From Caballeronia sordidicola (GTDB taxonomy: Bacteria > Pseudomonadota > Gammaproteobacteria > Burkholderiales > Burkholderiaceae), in NCBI RefSeq assembly GCF_000729995.1, contig NZ_JNFG01000004.1:180309-244308 (forward strand): a stretch of 64,000 nt of DNA. The letters run 5' to 3'. The notes under the pieces are model-generated. The model worked only from the letters and a program-made list of their open reading frames with translations. It was not told where the DNA came from and made no database searches. The number at the start of each line of letters is the position of its first letter. The first letter of the stretch is position 1. The position numbers were made by a program, and so were the translations under genes. Positions 20,792-29,701 of the stretch are shown here, piece after piece.

Positions 20792-20927
20792 CTGAGTGAA
20801 TAACTAAGGCCACCAGTAAGGGGTTTCGCCCGATGCGCTCCTATGCTGCGCCGCCCTACACTTAGCCGCATTGCGTCAAAACGCTTACAAAAAACCGCGT
20901 TGGCGCACCCATAACAAGGAGACTTCG

Positions 20928-22106
20928 ATGCAGTCAGGCGGCGAATGGGGAACGGCGTTCAGGCAGTTGGCGGCGGGTGTCCTGATCACACTTTCAACGG
21001 CAGCCTGGGCGCAGACGCCGCATGTGAAGATCGGGCTGGTGTTGTCGTTGACTGGGCCGGCCGCGTCGCTCGGCATTCCGGCACGCGACACGGTAGCGCT
21101 GTTGCCGAAGGAAATGGGCGGCCGCCCGGTGGACTACATCATTCTCGATGACGCCTCCGACACCACGCAAGCCGTGCAGACCACGAAGAAGCTGATCTCC
21201 GAAGATCACGTGGACGCGATCATCGGTTCATCGATTACGCCGAACTCGCTCGCCATGATCGATGTGGTCGCCGACGGCCAGACGCCGATGATCTCGCTAG
21301 CGTCTTCGTCGAAGATCATTGAGCCTGTGGATGCCAAGCGTCACTGGGTCTTCAAGACGCCGCAAACCGACGCAATGATGGCGTCTGCCATTGCAGAACA
21401 TGCGAGCAATCATGGCGTGAAGACGATGGCGTACATCGGCCAGGCCGATGCGCTCGGCGAGACCTTTTATGCCGAAGTAGCGAAATTCGCGCAGCTCCAC
21501 CACATTACGATGGTGGCGAACGAGCGCTTCAACCGGACGGACACCAGCGTGACCGGTCAGGTGCTGAAGATCCTGGCAGCGAAGCCCGATGCGGTGGTTG
21601 TGGGCGCTGCGGGAACGCCTGCCGCACTGCCGCCGAAGACATTGAAAGAACGCGGCTACAAAGGCACGATTTATCATAACCACGGCACGGGCAATCGCGA
21701 CTTCCTGCGTGTATGCGGCGCGGATTGCAACGGCACATTCCTGCCGACGAGCCCGGTGCTCGTTGCATCGCAACTGCCCGACGATCACCCGGCAAAACAT
21801 CTCGCGCTCGAGTACATCAAGCTGTATGAAACGAAGTACGGCGCGGGCACGGTCTCGGCGTTCGGCTCGTATGCATGGGATGCAGGCATGTTGCTGAATC
21901 GTGCGGTGCCTATAGCGTTGAAAGCAGGCGCGCCGGGCACGCCGGAGTTCCGTGCCGCGTTACGCGATGCGCTGGAAAACACGAAGAATTTTGCGGACTC
22001 GAACGGCCTTGTCAACATGACGCCGAACGATCATATCGGTCTCGATCAGCGTGCCCGCGTGATAGCTGAGATCGAGAACGGCAAGTGGATCTATCAACCG
22101 CGTTGA
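20928..22106 (+). CDS. Periplasmic solute-binding protein of a branched-chain amino acid-type ABC transporter
   Basis: 392 residues from ATG 20928, with AAGGAG at 20916-20921. A signal peptide ends at AWAQ and the mature protein begins with [16 protein letters not shown], the typical opening of Leu/Ile/Val-type binding proteins. It captures a small ligand in the periplasm. No permease or ATPase gene is nearby, so it either uses a transporter encoded elsewhere or acts as a sensor. The context (IclR, FAH enzyme, enoyl-CoA hydratase) suggests an aromatic or organic acid ligand. An in-frame extension to 20871 is rejected. Confidence 0.87.
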   Translation: MQSGGEWGTAFRQLAAGVLITLSTAAWAQTPHVKIGLVLSLTGPAASLGIPARDTVALLPKEMGGRPVDYIILDDASDTTQAVQTTKKLISEDHVDAIIGSSITPNSLAMIDVVADGQTPMISLASSSKIIEPVDAKRHWVFKTPQTDAMMASAIAEHASNHGVKTMAYIGQADALGETFYAEVAKFAQLHHITMVANERFNRTDTSVTGQVLKILAAKPDAVVVGAAGTPAALPPKTLKERGYKGTIYHNHGTGNRDFLRVCGADCNGTFLPTSPVLVASQLPDDHPAKHLALEYIKLYETKYGAGTVSAFGSYAWDAGMLLNRAVPIALKAGAPGTPEFRAALRDALENTKNFADSNGLVNMTPNDHIGLDQRARVIAEIENGKWIYQPR

Positions 22107-22131
22107 TCTTTCTAAAGCCCAAGAGACGACC

Positions 22132-22959
22132 ATGAGCGACCTTTCTCTTTACGCGCATTACACGTCGCTGGAATTGCGGCGGCACGACCACGGTGTGCTC
22201 GAAATCGTGATGAACGGCGCGGGCGCGAACAAAAGCGGACTCGCGACCGCGGATGCAAACATGCATCGCGAACTGGCGGATATCTGGCGTGACATAGATC
22301 GCGATCCGGACACGCGCGTGGGGTTGATTCGCGGCGAGGGCAAGGGATTTTCGGGCGGCGGCGATCTGGGTCTGGTCGAACAGATGGCCTCCGACTTCGA
22401 GGTCCGCGCACGGGTCTGGCGCGAAGCGCGCGACCTTGTCTATAACGTGATCAATTGCAGCAAGCCGATTGTCTCGGCCATGCACGGACCGGCGGTCGGC
22501 GCGGGACTGGTTGCAGGCCTTCTCGCCGATATTTCCATCGCGGCGAAAACTGCGCGCATTATCGATGGACACACGCGGCTCGGCGTGGCGGCCGGCGATC
22601 ACGCGGCCATCGTGTGGCCGTTGCTGTGCGGCATGGCGAAAGCGAAGTATTACCTGCTGCTGTGCGAGCCGGTGAGCGGCGAGGAAGCGGAGCGCATAGG
22701 CCTCGTTTCGCTGGCGGTGGACGAAAGCGAACTGATGCCGAAAGCCATTGAAGTCGCGAATCGCCTGGCGCAAGGTTCGCAGACGGCAATCCGCTGGACG
22801 AAATACGCGCTGAATAACTGGCTGCGCACGGCCGGTCCGGCCTTCGATACCTCGCTGGCGCTCGAATTCATGGGCTTTTCCGGACCCGATGTCCAGGAGG
22901 GCATCAAGTCGCTGCGCGAGCGGCGCGCGCCGGATTTCCCGGGCGGATCGCCGTTTTAG
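22132..22959 (+). CDS. Enoyl-CoA hydratase/isomerase family protein
   Basis: 275 residues with the crotonase fold: [12 protein letters not shown] forms the first oxyanion-hole segment and [18 protein letters not shown] the second. It should act on an acyl-CoA thioester, probably hydrating or isomerising a double bond; the exact substrate is unknown. It lies 25 bp after the binding-protein gene on the same strand and is likely part of the same transcript starting at the FAH gene. Confidence 0.9.
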   Translation: MSDLSLYAHYTSLELRRHDHGVLEIVMNGAGANKSGLATADANMHRELADIWRDIDRDPDTRVGLIRGEGKGFSGGGDLGLVEQMASDFEVRARVWREARDLVYNVINCSKPIVSAMHGPAVGAGLVAGLLADISIAAKTARIIDGHTRLGVAAGDHAAIVWPLLCGMAKAKYYLLLCEPVSGEEAERIGLVSLAVDESELMPKAIEVANRLAQGSQTAIRWTKYALNNWLRTAGPAFDTSLALEFMGFSGPDVQEGIKSLRERRAPDFPGGSPF

Positions 22960-23028
22960 ATCCGCATCGACTATCTTGTGGTTTCATCCCTATCTCGTAC
23001 GTACCCGTAGCATCAAGGAGAAAGTCTC

Positions 23029-23784
23029 ATGACCGATACGCCCGGTGGTACGTCGCCCTTTGGAAGTTTCCCAGGCATGACCGGTTTCCCCCAGGGCGAC
23101 ATGATGGAAAAGATGTGGGACATGATGAAGCTGAACCCGTTTGCGGCAGCCGCCGCGCCGGGCGGATCCCCGTCGCTGTCCATGATGTCCGACATGCTCG
23201 CGCCGCTCACGAACGTGGAAGAACTCGACAAGCGCATCAAGGATATGCGCGCGGTCGAGCAATGGCTCAAGCTCAACCTGAACATGCTGCAGTCGGCTAT
23301 CCAGGCGCTGGAAGTGCAGCGCGCGACGCTTGCTACGTTGCGTGCTTTCGGCGCGTTCGCGCAGTCGTCGGTGGAGAAGGCGCAGGCTTCGCCGGCGGCG
23401 CCACCGACCAGATCCGGGTGGCCTGCGCCGCCGCCGGAAAAGCCGAAGGCGGAAGCGGAGCCGCAACCACAGCAGGGAACTGAGGCGCCCAATGAGACCG
23501 GGGCGACGGAGGCTTCATTCGATCCTTCGGGCTGGTGGAACTTGCTTCAGTCGCAATTCAACGGCCTTGCGGCCTTGGCGATGGCGCAACAAAATGCCGG
23601 CGCGGCGACGCCGAGCATGAGCACGGATGAAGACGAAAACGGCGACGACGATGACAATGTAGAACCGCCCGACGCCGATGCTCCACCTGAGGCGCCTGAG
23701 GCCGACGCACCGTCCGCGGCCGGGAAAGCCGCAGCGAAGAAAGCGCCTGCGAAGAAAGCGGCGCCACGAAAGAAACCGCTTTGA
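23029..23784 (+). CDS. phaM: PhaM, polyhydroxyalkanoate granule regulatory protein
   Basis: 251 residues, start ATG 23029 with AAGGAGAA upstream. The N-terminal domain (about 1-120) contains NPFAAAAAPG and a helical VEELDKRIKDMRAVEQWLKL segment typical of PhaM. An acidic linker (DEDENGDDDD, about 200-212) is followed by a histone-like Lys/Ala tail (KKAPAKKAAPRKKPL) that can bind DNA. In Ralstonia the family activates PHA synthase and ties granules to the nucleoid. It is placed after the enoyl-CoA hydratase; a promoter may lie in the 69-bp gap. Confidence 0.88.
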   Translation: MTDTPGGTSPFGSFPGMTGFPQGDMMEKMWDMMKLNPFAAAAAPGGSPSLSMMSDMLAPLTNVEELDKRIKDMRAVEQWLKLNLNMLQSAIQALEVQRATLATLRAFGAFAQSSVEKAQASPAAPPTRSGWPAPPPEKPKAEAEPQPQQGTEAPNETGATEASFDPSGWWNLLQSQFNGLAALAMAQQNAGAATPSMSTDEDENGDDDDNVEPPDADAPPEAPEADAPSAAGKAAAKKAPAKKAAPRKKPL

Positions 23785-23826
23785 CCGATGCTTAAGGCGG
23801 CTCGGCGCCGAGGCTGAAACCTTAGG

Positions 23827-24447
23827 CTACTGCGCCGCGCCGTTGGCGAGCAACTGGTTCCGCAAGCCCGGCGCCGACGTGCGCGGATCGAACCAGATCG
23901 CGAAGAATGCGCGAGCGAAGTCGTCCCCGGGAATCGTGCCGATGACTTTATCGTCGGCATAAAACGTCGTGCCGCGTTCGGGCACGAATACGCCAATGAC
24001 ATGATCTCCCGGCTGCACGTCCGGGAAGATCGTTTCCATCTCCTCTTGCCATTGCGCCGTCTGGGCCTTGCTGGCCACCTTCAGCTCGTCCATTTCCTGG
24101 CGACCTCTTTTGGCTATCGCGGCACCCTTGAAAGCACGCCCATATTCGATATCCAGCGCAAACGGCCGCACCGTCAATTCCTTGCTCGACAGACCCGTCG
24201 GCCCGACAAACAGCGTGGCGTCGTAGATATGAAAACCGTACATGCGCAACTCGCCTTCGCCCTGCACGCGCGCTTGGGGAATCGTCTGACGCACGACCGA
24301 TGCAGCGTCGAAAGCAAACGCCTGCAGCGGCAAGACGATCAGCACAAGCGCGAGCGCAGCAGCGAAGGCGCTTGCAATCAGGCGTGCTCCAGCGTGAACT
24401 GGATGACGTCGGTGTTCGAGTGCGCGAACGCGGCCTCGCAATAACAT
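23827..24447 (-). CDS. Chalcone isomerase-like exported protein
   Basis: 206 residues from ATG 24447, the only ATG that keeps the signal peptide (hydrophobic core FAAALALVLIVLPLQAFAFD). The mature region contains YGFHIYDATLFVG and FPDVQPGDHVIGVFVP, the bacterial chalcone isomerase-like fold (CHASE-type fatty-acid-binding fold), not a plant flavonoid enzyme. This start overlaps the end of the cyclopropane synthase gene by 70 bp, which is large; a non-ATG start nearer 24380 cannot be excluded. It is last in the FAD oxidoreductase/DUF1365/Cfa operon and probably acts in lipid modification or binding. Confidence 0.8.
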   Translation of the reverse strand: MLLRGRVRALEHRRHPVHAGARLIASAFAAALALVLIVLPLQAFAFDAASVVRQTIPQARVQGEGELRMYGFHIYDATLFVGPTGLSSKELTVRPFALDIEYGRAFKGAAIAKRGRQEMDELKVASKAQTAQWQEEMETIFPDVQPGDHVIGVFVPERGTTFYADDKVIGTIPGDDFARAFFAIWFDPRTSAPGLRNQLLANGAAQ

Positions 24448-25661
24448 AAGTAAAAGTCCCACAAGCGGATGAATCGTTCGTCGAATCTTTGTGCACGGAT
24501 TTGGTCGAGGTGCGCAACGAACGCGTTGCGCCATATCCTGAGCGTGCGGGCATAGTCGCGGCCAAAGGAGAACTGGTTGACCACTTTCAGCCCGTGGCGT
24601 TCCGCCGATTGCACGAACACGGCAGGCGAGGGCAGCATACCGCCTGGAAAAATATACTGCTGGATAAAGTCGGTGCTCGTCCTGTAACGATCGAACAGCG
24701 CGTTGTCGATGGTAATCGTCTGCACGCATGCCCGGCCGCCGCGCTTGAGATTGCGTTTGATGCATTCAAAGTAGCTCGGCCAATATTCCTCGCCCACGGC
24801 TTCGAACATTTCAATCGATGCAATCGCGTCGAACTGGCCGTGGGTATCGCGGTAATCCTGCAGGCGGAGATCGGTTTGATCGCTTAAGCCCGCGTCTGCC
24901 AGACGCTGCTGCGCGTAAGCGAGTTGTTCGGTGGACAGCGTCAGGCCGGTCACGTTCGCTTTCGCCTCGCTCGCAGCAAGTTGCGCAAACCCGCCCCAGC
25001 CGCAGCCGATCTCCAGCACGTTCAGATTGACGCCTTCGAGCTTCAGTTCGTTCAGCAGCCGCCGGTATTTTGCGCGTTGCGCGTCATCTAGCGTCTGATC
25101 CGGCGAGCCATCGAAGAGAGCGCTCGAATAGGTCATCGTGCTGTCGAGCCAGAGCTTGTAGAACGCGTTGCCAAGGTCGTAATGGGCGTGGATATTGCGC
25201 CGGCTGCCTTCCTTCGTATTTGCGTTGCGCAGATGACGGAAGCGGTTCGTCAGCTTGCCCAGCCACGAGCCGTAGACGACGGTTTCTATCGTCGTGCGGT
25301 TACGCACCATGATGTCGAGCAGCGCGGCGAGATCGTCGGTATGCCAGTCGCCGGCCAGGTACGTGTCGGCAAAGCCGATATCGCCGCTCTTCAGCGCCGC
25401 CGCGCACACGTTCCAGTTGGTCAGCACGACCCGCGCGTATGGCGGGTTGCCGGGGGCGTCGGCTGCTTGCCCGAAACGGCGCGTGGTGCCGTCGGGGAGG
25501 TGGACATCGAGGACGCCGTATTGAAGCTGGCTCATCAGCCTGAGCACCATGCGCGCAGCCGCGGGTTTGCGCAACGCGCCATGGGTGCGCAGCAAAGGCC
25601 GCATGAACCATGACGATGCCGGCTTGCGAAGCGATGAAGGAGAGGAGGGCTGTGTCGACAT
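24378..25661 (-). CDS. Cyclopropane-fatty-acyl-phospholipid synthase family SAM methyltransferase
   Basis: 427 residues from ATG 25661, with AGGTGA seven bases upstream. The SAM-binding motif VLEIGCGWGGFAQLA is clear, as are SIEMFEAVGEEYW and FIQQYIFPGGMLPS of the Cfa family. It adds a methylene or methyl group to unsaturated acyl chains of membrane phospholipids. The operon neighbours (FAD amine-oxidase-like protein, DUF1365, chalcone isomerase-like) are the same set seen with light- or singlet-oxygen-controlled Cfa homologues in other proteobacteria. A TTG at 25667 is a less likely start. Confidence 0.92.
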   Translation of the reverse strand: MSTQPSSPSSLRKPASSWFMRPLLRTHGALRKPAAARMVLRLMSQLQYGVLDVHLPDGTTRRFGQAADAPGNPPYARVVLTNWNVCAAALKSGDIGFADTYLAGDWHTDDLAALLDIMVRNRTTIETVVYGSWLGKLTNRFRHLRNANTKEGSRRNIHAHYDLGNAFYKLWLDSTMTYSSALFDGSPDQTLDDAQRAKYRRLLNELKLEGVNLNVLEIGCGWGGFAQLAASEAKANVTGLTLSTEQLAYAQQRLADAGLSDQTDLRLQDYRDTHGQFDAIASIEMFEAVGEEYWPSYFECIKRNLKRGGRACVQTITIDNALFDRYRTSTDFIQQYIFPGGMLPSPAVFVQSAERHGLKVVNQFSFGRDYARTLRIWRNAFVAHLDQIRAQRFDERFIRLWDFYLCYCEAAFAHSNTDVIQFTLEHA

Positions 25662-25668
25662 TTGCAAG

Positions 25669-26511
25669 TCACCTGGTCGGCAATTCGGCCCGCTCGTGCG
25701 AGACGTTCGCAGCCGGCGGAGTGGGTTTGCTGAGGAACGGCACGCGCTTGAAGAACAGCTTCAGCGCCTGCCAATGAATTTTCGCGACGACGCCGAACGT
25801 CATCATCGGGTAGCCGAAGAACACGCGCAGCACGTTGCGAGCGTCGAGCGGGCGGGCGCTTCCCGCGATGCTGGTGAGCAGCAGTGGACCTTCGCCGTCG
25901 TCGTAGTCGATACGCGCGAGCGAGCGCATCGGCTTACCGTTTTTCGGCGATGCAAACATGAAGCGGAAGGTGTACTGCCCTTCCACCTTGCAGAACGGCG
26001 ACACGTGGAAAACCTTTGCGGCCGTGAGCGGCGCGCCGTTCAAGACGCCGCTGCCCGGATCGAGCAGATAGCAATGGCGCTCGCCGAAGGTGTTGTTCAC
26101 TTCGCAGACCACGGCGCGCAATGAGCCGTCCCAGCGCTCGCAAAACCAGAAGCTCACCGGATTGAAGACATAGCCCAGCACGCGCGGGAAGGTGTGCAGG
26201 AAGATCTCGCCGGTGGCGTCGTGGATGCCGTTTTCATGCAGCATCGATTCGATCCATTGGAGCGCCGTTTGTCCGTCGGCGCCATGGTCGCTGTCGTAAA
26301 AGCTTAGTAAGCCGAATCGATTGGTTGCGAACAGGCGCGAGTCACGTTGTGTCCCTTGGGCCTGCCTCGCCGCGCGAGCGCGCAGGGGTAGCCGCAACGT
26401 ATAGACGCCGTAGGAAAACGCGTTACGTGCCGGGCGCAGCCGCTTGTGACGCACCGGCCCGACAAGCAGCAGGTCGGGGGCATCGAAGGATTGAGGGGCG
26501 GGCGTGCTCAT
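25669..26511 (-). CDS. DUF1365 family protein
   Basis: 280 residues. Conserved blocks are VRHKRLRPARNAFSYGVY near the start, HTFPRVLGYVFNPVSFWFCER in the middle and KVFHVSPFCKVEGQYTF further on. The family has no firm biochemical role but nearly always sits between a COG2907 FAD protein and a Cfa homologue, as here. The start overlaps the stop of the upstream FAD gene by four bases (ATGA) and the stop lies seven bases before the cfa-like start, a tightly coupled arrangement. Confidence 0.9.
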   Translation of the reverse strand: MSTPAPQSFDAPDLLLVGPVRHKRLRPARNAFSYGVYTLRLPLRARAARQAQGTQRDSRLFATNRFGLLSFYDSDHGADGQTALQWIESMLHENGIHDATGEIFLHTFPRVLGYVFNPVSFWFCERWDGSLRAVVCEVNNTFGERHCYLLDPGSGVLNGAPLTAAKVFHVSPFCKVEGQYTFRFMFASPKNGKPMRSLARIDYDDGEGPLLLTSIAGSARPLDARNVLRVFFGYPMMTFGVVAKIHWQALKLFFKRVPFLSKPTPPAANVSHERAELPTR

Positions 26512-27821
26512 GCTGCAAGCGCCGGTTCATTGCTGCCTGATGCCGCGATGGCCGCAACGGCCGCGATGGCGGTCAGCTTCGCAGCCGCTTCCAGCCCCGA
26601 CTTCAGGCCGTCTTCGTGGAATCCGTAACCGGTCCACGCCCCTGCGAACCATGTGTTGCGTACGCCTTGCATCGACGGCAAAGAGCGTTGAGCCTGAACG
26701 GCCGCTTGATCGAAGACCGGGTGGCTGTAGGCGAACTCGCGCATTACCGTGTCGCGACGCGGCTCACGCACCGGATTCAGCGAGACGATGACTGGTGACC
26801 TGAACGGCAACGGTTGCAGCTTGTTGATGAGGTAATGCACGCATAACTGCGGCTCGTCGCCAAGCGCACCGGTGCGGCTTTCGTAGTTCCATGCCGACCA
26901 TGCGCGTTGTGCCGGCAAGAGCGAAACATCCGTGTGCAACACGGCGCGGTTCGGCGCATAGCCGATCGCGCCGAGCGTCGCTGATTCAGCGTGCGAGGGA
27001 TCGGCGAGAAGCGCCAGTGCCTGGTCGCTGTGGCACGCAAGCACGACGTGATCGAAGTGCTCCGACCCCCGCGCGCTATCGATTTCCACGCCGTGCGCGC
27101 TGCGCCTCACCGATGTCACGGCCGCACCGACGCGGGCATCGCCTATGACCGGCAGCATGCGCCGCACGTATTCGCGCGCGCCGCCGTTGACGGTGTGCCA
27201 TTGCGGCCGGTCTTTGACCTGCAGCAGCCCGTGGTTATGACAAAAGCGAATCAACGTGCCGATGGGAAACGCCATCATCTGCGATGTGGAACATGACCAG
27301 ATTGCGCCGATCATCGGCAGCAGGTACCAGTCGCGGAATGCCGTCGAAAATTTTTCGCGTTCGAGAAAACGGCTCACCGGCTCGGCGAGTTGAACGTCCT
27401 TGCCAGCCAGCGCCAGCGCGGTGGTCGTGCGGTTGAAGCGGAGGATATCGGCCAGCATGCGCAGGAAGGCCGGGCGCAGCAGATTGCGGCGCTGTGTGAA
27501 AACCGTGTTGAGGTCGCTCCCCGCCCACTCCAGCCGACGGTCCGTCAGCGACACGGAGAACGACATATCGGTCGCGGTGGTGGGGACGTCGAGTTCTTCG
27601 AAGAGCTTCACCAGGTTCGGATAGGTACGGTGATTGAAGACCAGGAAGCCCGTATCCACGCCATGCGTGATGCCTTCGAGTGTCACGTCCACGGTGTTCG
27701 TATGACCGCCAAAGTAGCCGTTAGCCTCGAACAGCGTTACGTCGATACCCGTCTTGGCCTTCGCCAGCCGGTACGCGCACGCGAGCCCAGAAATCCCCGC
27801 TCCGATTACCGCAACTTTCAT
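26508..27821 (-). CDS. FAD/NAD(P)-binding amine oxidoreductase family protein (COG2907 type)
   Basis: 437 residues. The N-terminus is a dinucleotide-binding fold (VAVIGAGISGLACAYRLA) followed by FEANGYFGGHTNTVDV, as in flavin amine oxidases. The C-terminal FAD contact is WFAGAWTGYGFHEDGLKSG. The likely role is oxidation of a modified acyl chain together with the DUF1365 and Cfa-like proteins. It is first in its operon and divergent from the MerR/B12 regulator across 297 bp that contain a 10-bp inverted repeat. Confidence 0.9.
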   Translation of the reverse strand: MKVAVIGAGISGLACAYRLAKAKTGIDVTLFEANGYFGGHTNTVDVTLEGITHGVDTGFLVFNHRTYPNLVKLFEELDVPTTATDMSFSVSLTDRRLEWAGSDLNTVFTQRRNLLRPAFLRMLADILRFNRTTTALALAGKDVQLAEPVSRFLEREKFSTAFRDWYLLPMIGAIWSCSTSQMMAFPIGTLIRFCHNHGLLQVKDRPQWHTVNGGAREYVRRMLPVIGDARVGAAVTSVRRSAHGVEIDSARGSEHFDHVVLACHSDQALALLADPSHAESATLGAIGYAPNRAVLHTDVSLLPAQRAWSAWNYESRTGALGDEPQLCVHYLINKLQPLPFRSPVIVSLNPVREPRRDTVMREFAYSHPVFDQAAVQAQRSLPSMQGVRNTWFAGAWTGYGFHEDGLKSGLEAAAKLTAIAAVAAIAASGSNEPALAA

Positions 27822-27981
27822 GACGTTGCTCCGTGTGTCTTTGTCTTTTGTGTCGACTGCCTGATGGCGCTGACGGCTCTTTGTCTGGAACTACCGGCGG
27901 TGGCTCATGCCGCGTTCAAGGTGATTTACGCAATCCCAGGCGCGATGGATGCACGCAACCGGAATTAAACGACCATTCGCT

Positions 27982-28018
27982 GACGAAATTTTGTCCACCA
28001 TAAATATGAAATTTCGTC
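27982..28018. promoter_or_regulatory. Inverted repeat in the divergent promoter region, candidate operator
   Basis: GACGAAATTT at 27982-27991 and its exact reverse complement AAATTTCGTC at 28009-28018, separated by 17 bp. It lies between the leftward lipid-modification operon (start 27821) and the rightward MerR/B12 regulator (start 28119), about 100-160 bp from both. AT-rich sequence surrounds it. It is a natural candidate for binding by that regulator. Confidence 0.6.
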
Positions 28019-28111
28019 TATGATCAATAATGTTTCGGATCGTTGCGAAAGTCCATAGATATTAGATGTAAGGCGGATTTTGCTTCGTTGACTAATTTAT
28101 CTGCGCAAGAG

Positions 28112-28126
28112 TTTGTCCATGACAAA
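28112..28126. promoter_or_regulatory. Perfect palindrome overlapping the start codon of the MerR/B12 regulator
   Basis: TTTGTC-CAT-GACAAA, a 6-3-6 palindrome that contains the ATG at 28119-28121. The half-site TTTGTCCA also occurs at 27990-27997 beside the larger inverted repeat. This could be an autoregulatory operator blocking transcription or translation start. Confidence 0.5.
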
Positions 28127-29156
28127 TGAATCAGAAACCGGCCCATCCTTGAACATCTCGGTGGCTGGCCGGACAGAAACCGGAAGCTCGATGGCGGTCA
28201 ATCACGACCCGGCGGGCACGGCGGAGGACGGTGCTGCGACAGGCGCCGCTGGCATCGGAATTGGTATTGGTGCGATCGCAAACGAGATCGGCTTGACCAA
28301 GGACACGTTGCGGGTCTGGGAGCGTCGATACGGCTTCCCGCAACCGTTGCGGTCATCGGGCGGCGAGCGGCTGTATCCCCAGGAGCAGGTGACCAAGCTG
28401 CGTCTGGTCAAGCGCCTGCTCGACGCAGGTCATAGGCCGAGCAAGGTCCTGCCGCAATCCATCACGCACCTGCAGCAGCTGGCTGAGGATTCGGGCGTGG
28501 GACAGGACGCGCCGGACGCGGCACTCGACCGGCTCGTTGAGCTGCTGCGCGTGGGCCGATACGACGACTTCCGCTTTGAGCTGCTCAAGCGCGCCACGCG
28601 CGAAGGCCTCTCGCACTTCGTGCTCGATACAGCCGCGCCTTTGTCCGCGCGAGTTGGCAATGCATGGGCGGCAGGCACGTTGCAGGTCTATCACGAGCAT
28701 CTGTTCAGCGAAGCCATGCAGGTCACGCTGCGCTCGCTGATGCGCCCGCTCTCCGAGGCTTTGCGCGGGCGCGGCGCGCACCCGCGGGTGGTGCTCACCA
28801 CGCTGCCGGGCGAGGCGCACGGGCTCGGCATCCTGATGGCGGAGGCCATGCTTGCCCTGGCCGATTGCGAATGTATGGCGCTCGGAACCCAGACGCCGCA
28901 GCAGGAGATAGTCGACGCCGTTCTCGCCCACGAAATCGAGATTGTCGCTCTGTCGTTTTCCGCTTCCGTGCCGGTGCAGGCCGTGATCAACGGACTCACG
29001 GAGTTGCGCGCGGTGCTGCCTGCGGAGGTGACGATCTGGGTTGGCGGCAGCAGTCCTGCATTACGGCGCAAACTCCCCGACGGCGTGCTGAACGTCGCGG
29101 GACTCGGGCCGATTGAAGATGCTGTAGCGGAGTGGCGCCATAGCGCCATGCTATGA
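28119..29156 (+). CDS. MerR family regulator with C-terminal B12-binding-type domain (CarH/LitR-like)
   Basis: 345 residues from ATG 28119. A MerR winged helix (IGAIANEIGLTKDTLRVWERRYGFP, about 55-80) follows a Gly/Ala-rich tail. A helical bundle (about 140-220) and a Rossmann-like cobalamin-binding domain (about 225-340) follow, with the EAHGLG motif that matches the E-x-H-x-x-G cobalamin signature of light-sensing CarH/LitR proteins. Such proteins repress target operons in the dark and release DNA on light exposure. The divergent lipid operon is the obvious target. Light sensing is inferred from the motif, not shown. Confidence 0.85.
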   Translation: MTNESETGPSLNISVAGRTETGSSMAVNHDPAGTAEDGAATGAAGIGIGIGAIANEIGLTKDTLRVWERRYGFPQPLRSSGGERLYPQEQVTKLRLVKRLLDAGHRPSKVLPQSITHLQQLAEDSGVGQDAPDAALDRLVELLRVGRYDDFRFELLKRATREGLSHFVLDTAAPLSARVGNAWAAGTLQVYHEHLFSEAMQVTLRSLMRPLSEALRGRGAHPRVVLTTLPGEAHGLGILMAEAMLALADCECMALGTQTPQQEIVDAVLAHEIEIVALSFSASVPVQAVINGLTELRAVLPAEVTIWVGGSSPALRRKLPDGVLNVAGLGPIEDAVAEWRHSAML

Positions 29157-29701
29157 TCGACGGGCGGTTTGCTGCATTGTCCAGCGTTGTCCACTTAGCA
29201 CTACGGTCAATGCAACGAAGGCAGCCCGGGCATGGCCAAGGACATGATTCATGGTCCAACCCGAGGGTGTGGCCCGAGTGCGAGGTGTAAAACATGTTGC
29301 GCCTTGTGCCTGTCACGCGCCAAAGGCATGCTTCATGCGTCGTACATAGCGCTACGGTGGTGGAAGTGGCGGGGTCTCGCCCAAGCAACAGGGTTTTAGA
29401 AAGTATCAAAAAAGGCTTTAAACGAGCTGCATCACGGCTCACGCTTCGTACTTACCTCAGGCACAGGGTTCGCTCCTCACCCACGGTAGATAGTGCAACG
29501 CCGCTTTCAGGTGCGCGTTTGCAACGGGCAAAAAGTCGCAAAGGGACGCGACAGGCGCTTCTTTACCGTTTTTGCATCTGAGCGCCTGATTCCCGCGTAA
29601 AATTGAAAGCTTCGCCGCCGGCGGCGCGGATTCCCGCGCGTAGCCGGCTAAAGTTACAACAGACAGAACTGTCGCACTACGTTGCAGACCAGGGGTGGAC
29701 T
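29157..29701. other. Stretch with no confident gene
   Basis: 545 bp between the MerR/B12 regulator and the diiron protein. Several short open frames exist on both strands, but none has a good ribosome site or a recognisable family. No tRNA fold or strong terminator was seen. It must include the promoter of the downstream gene. Confidence 0.5.
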
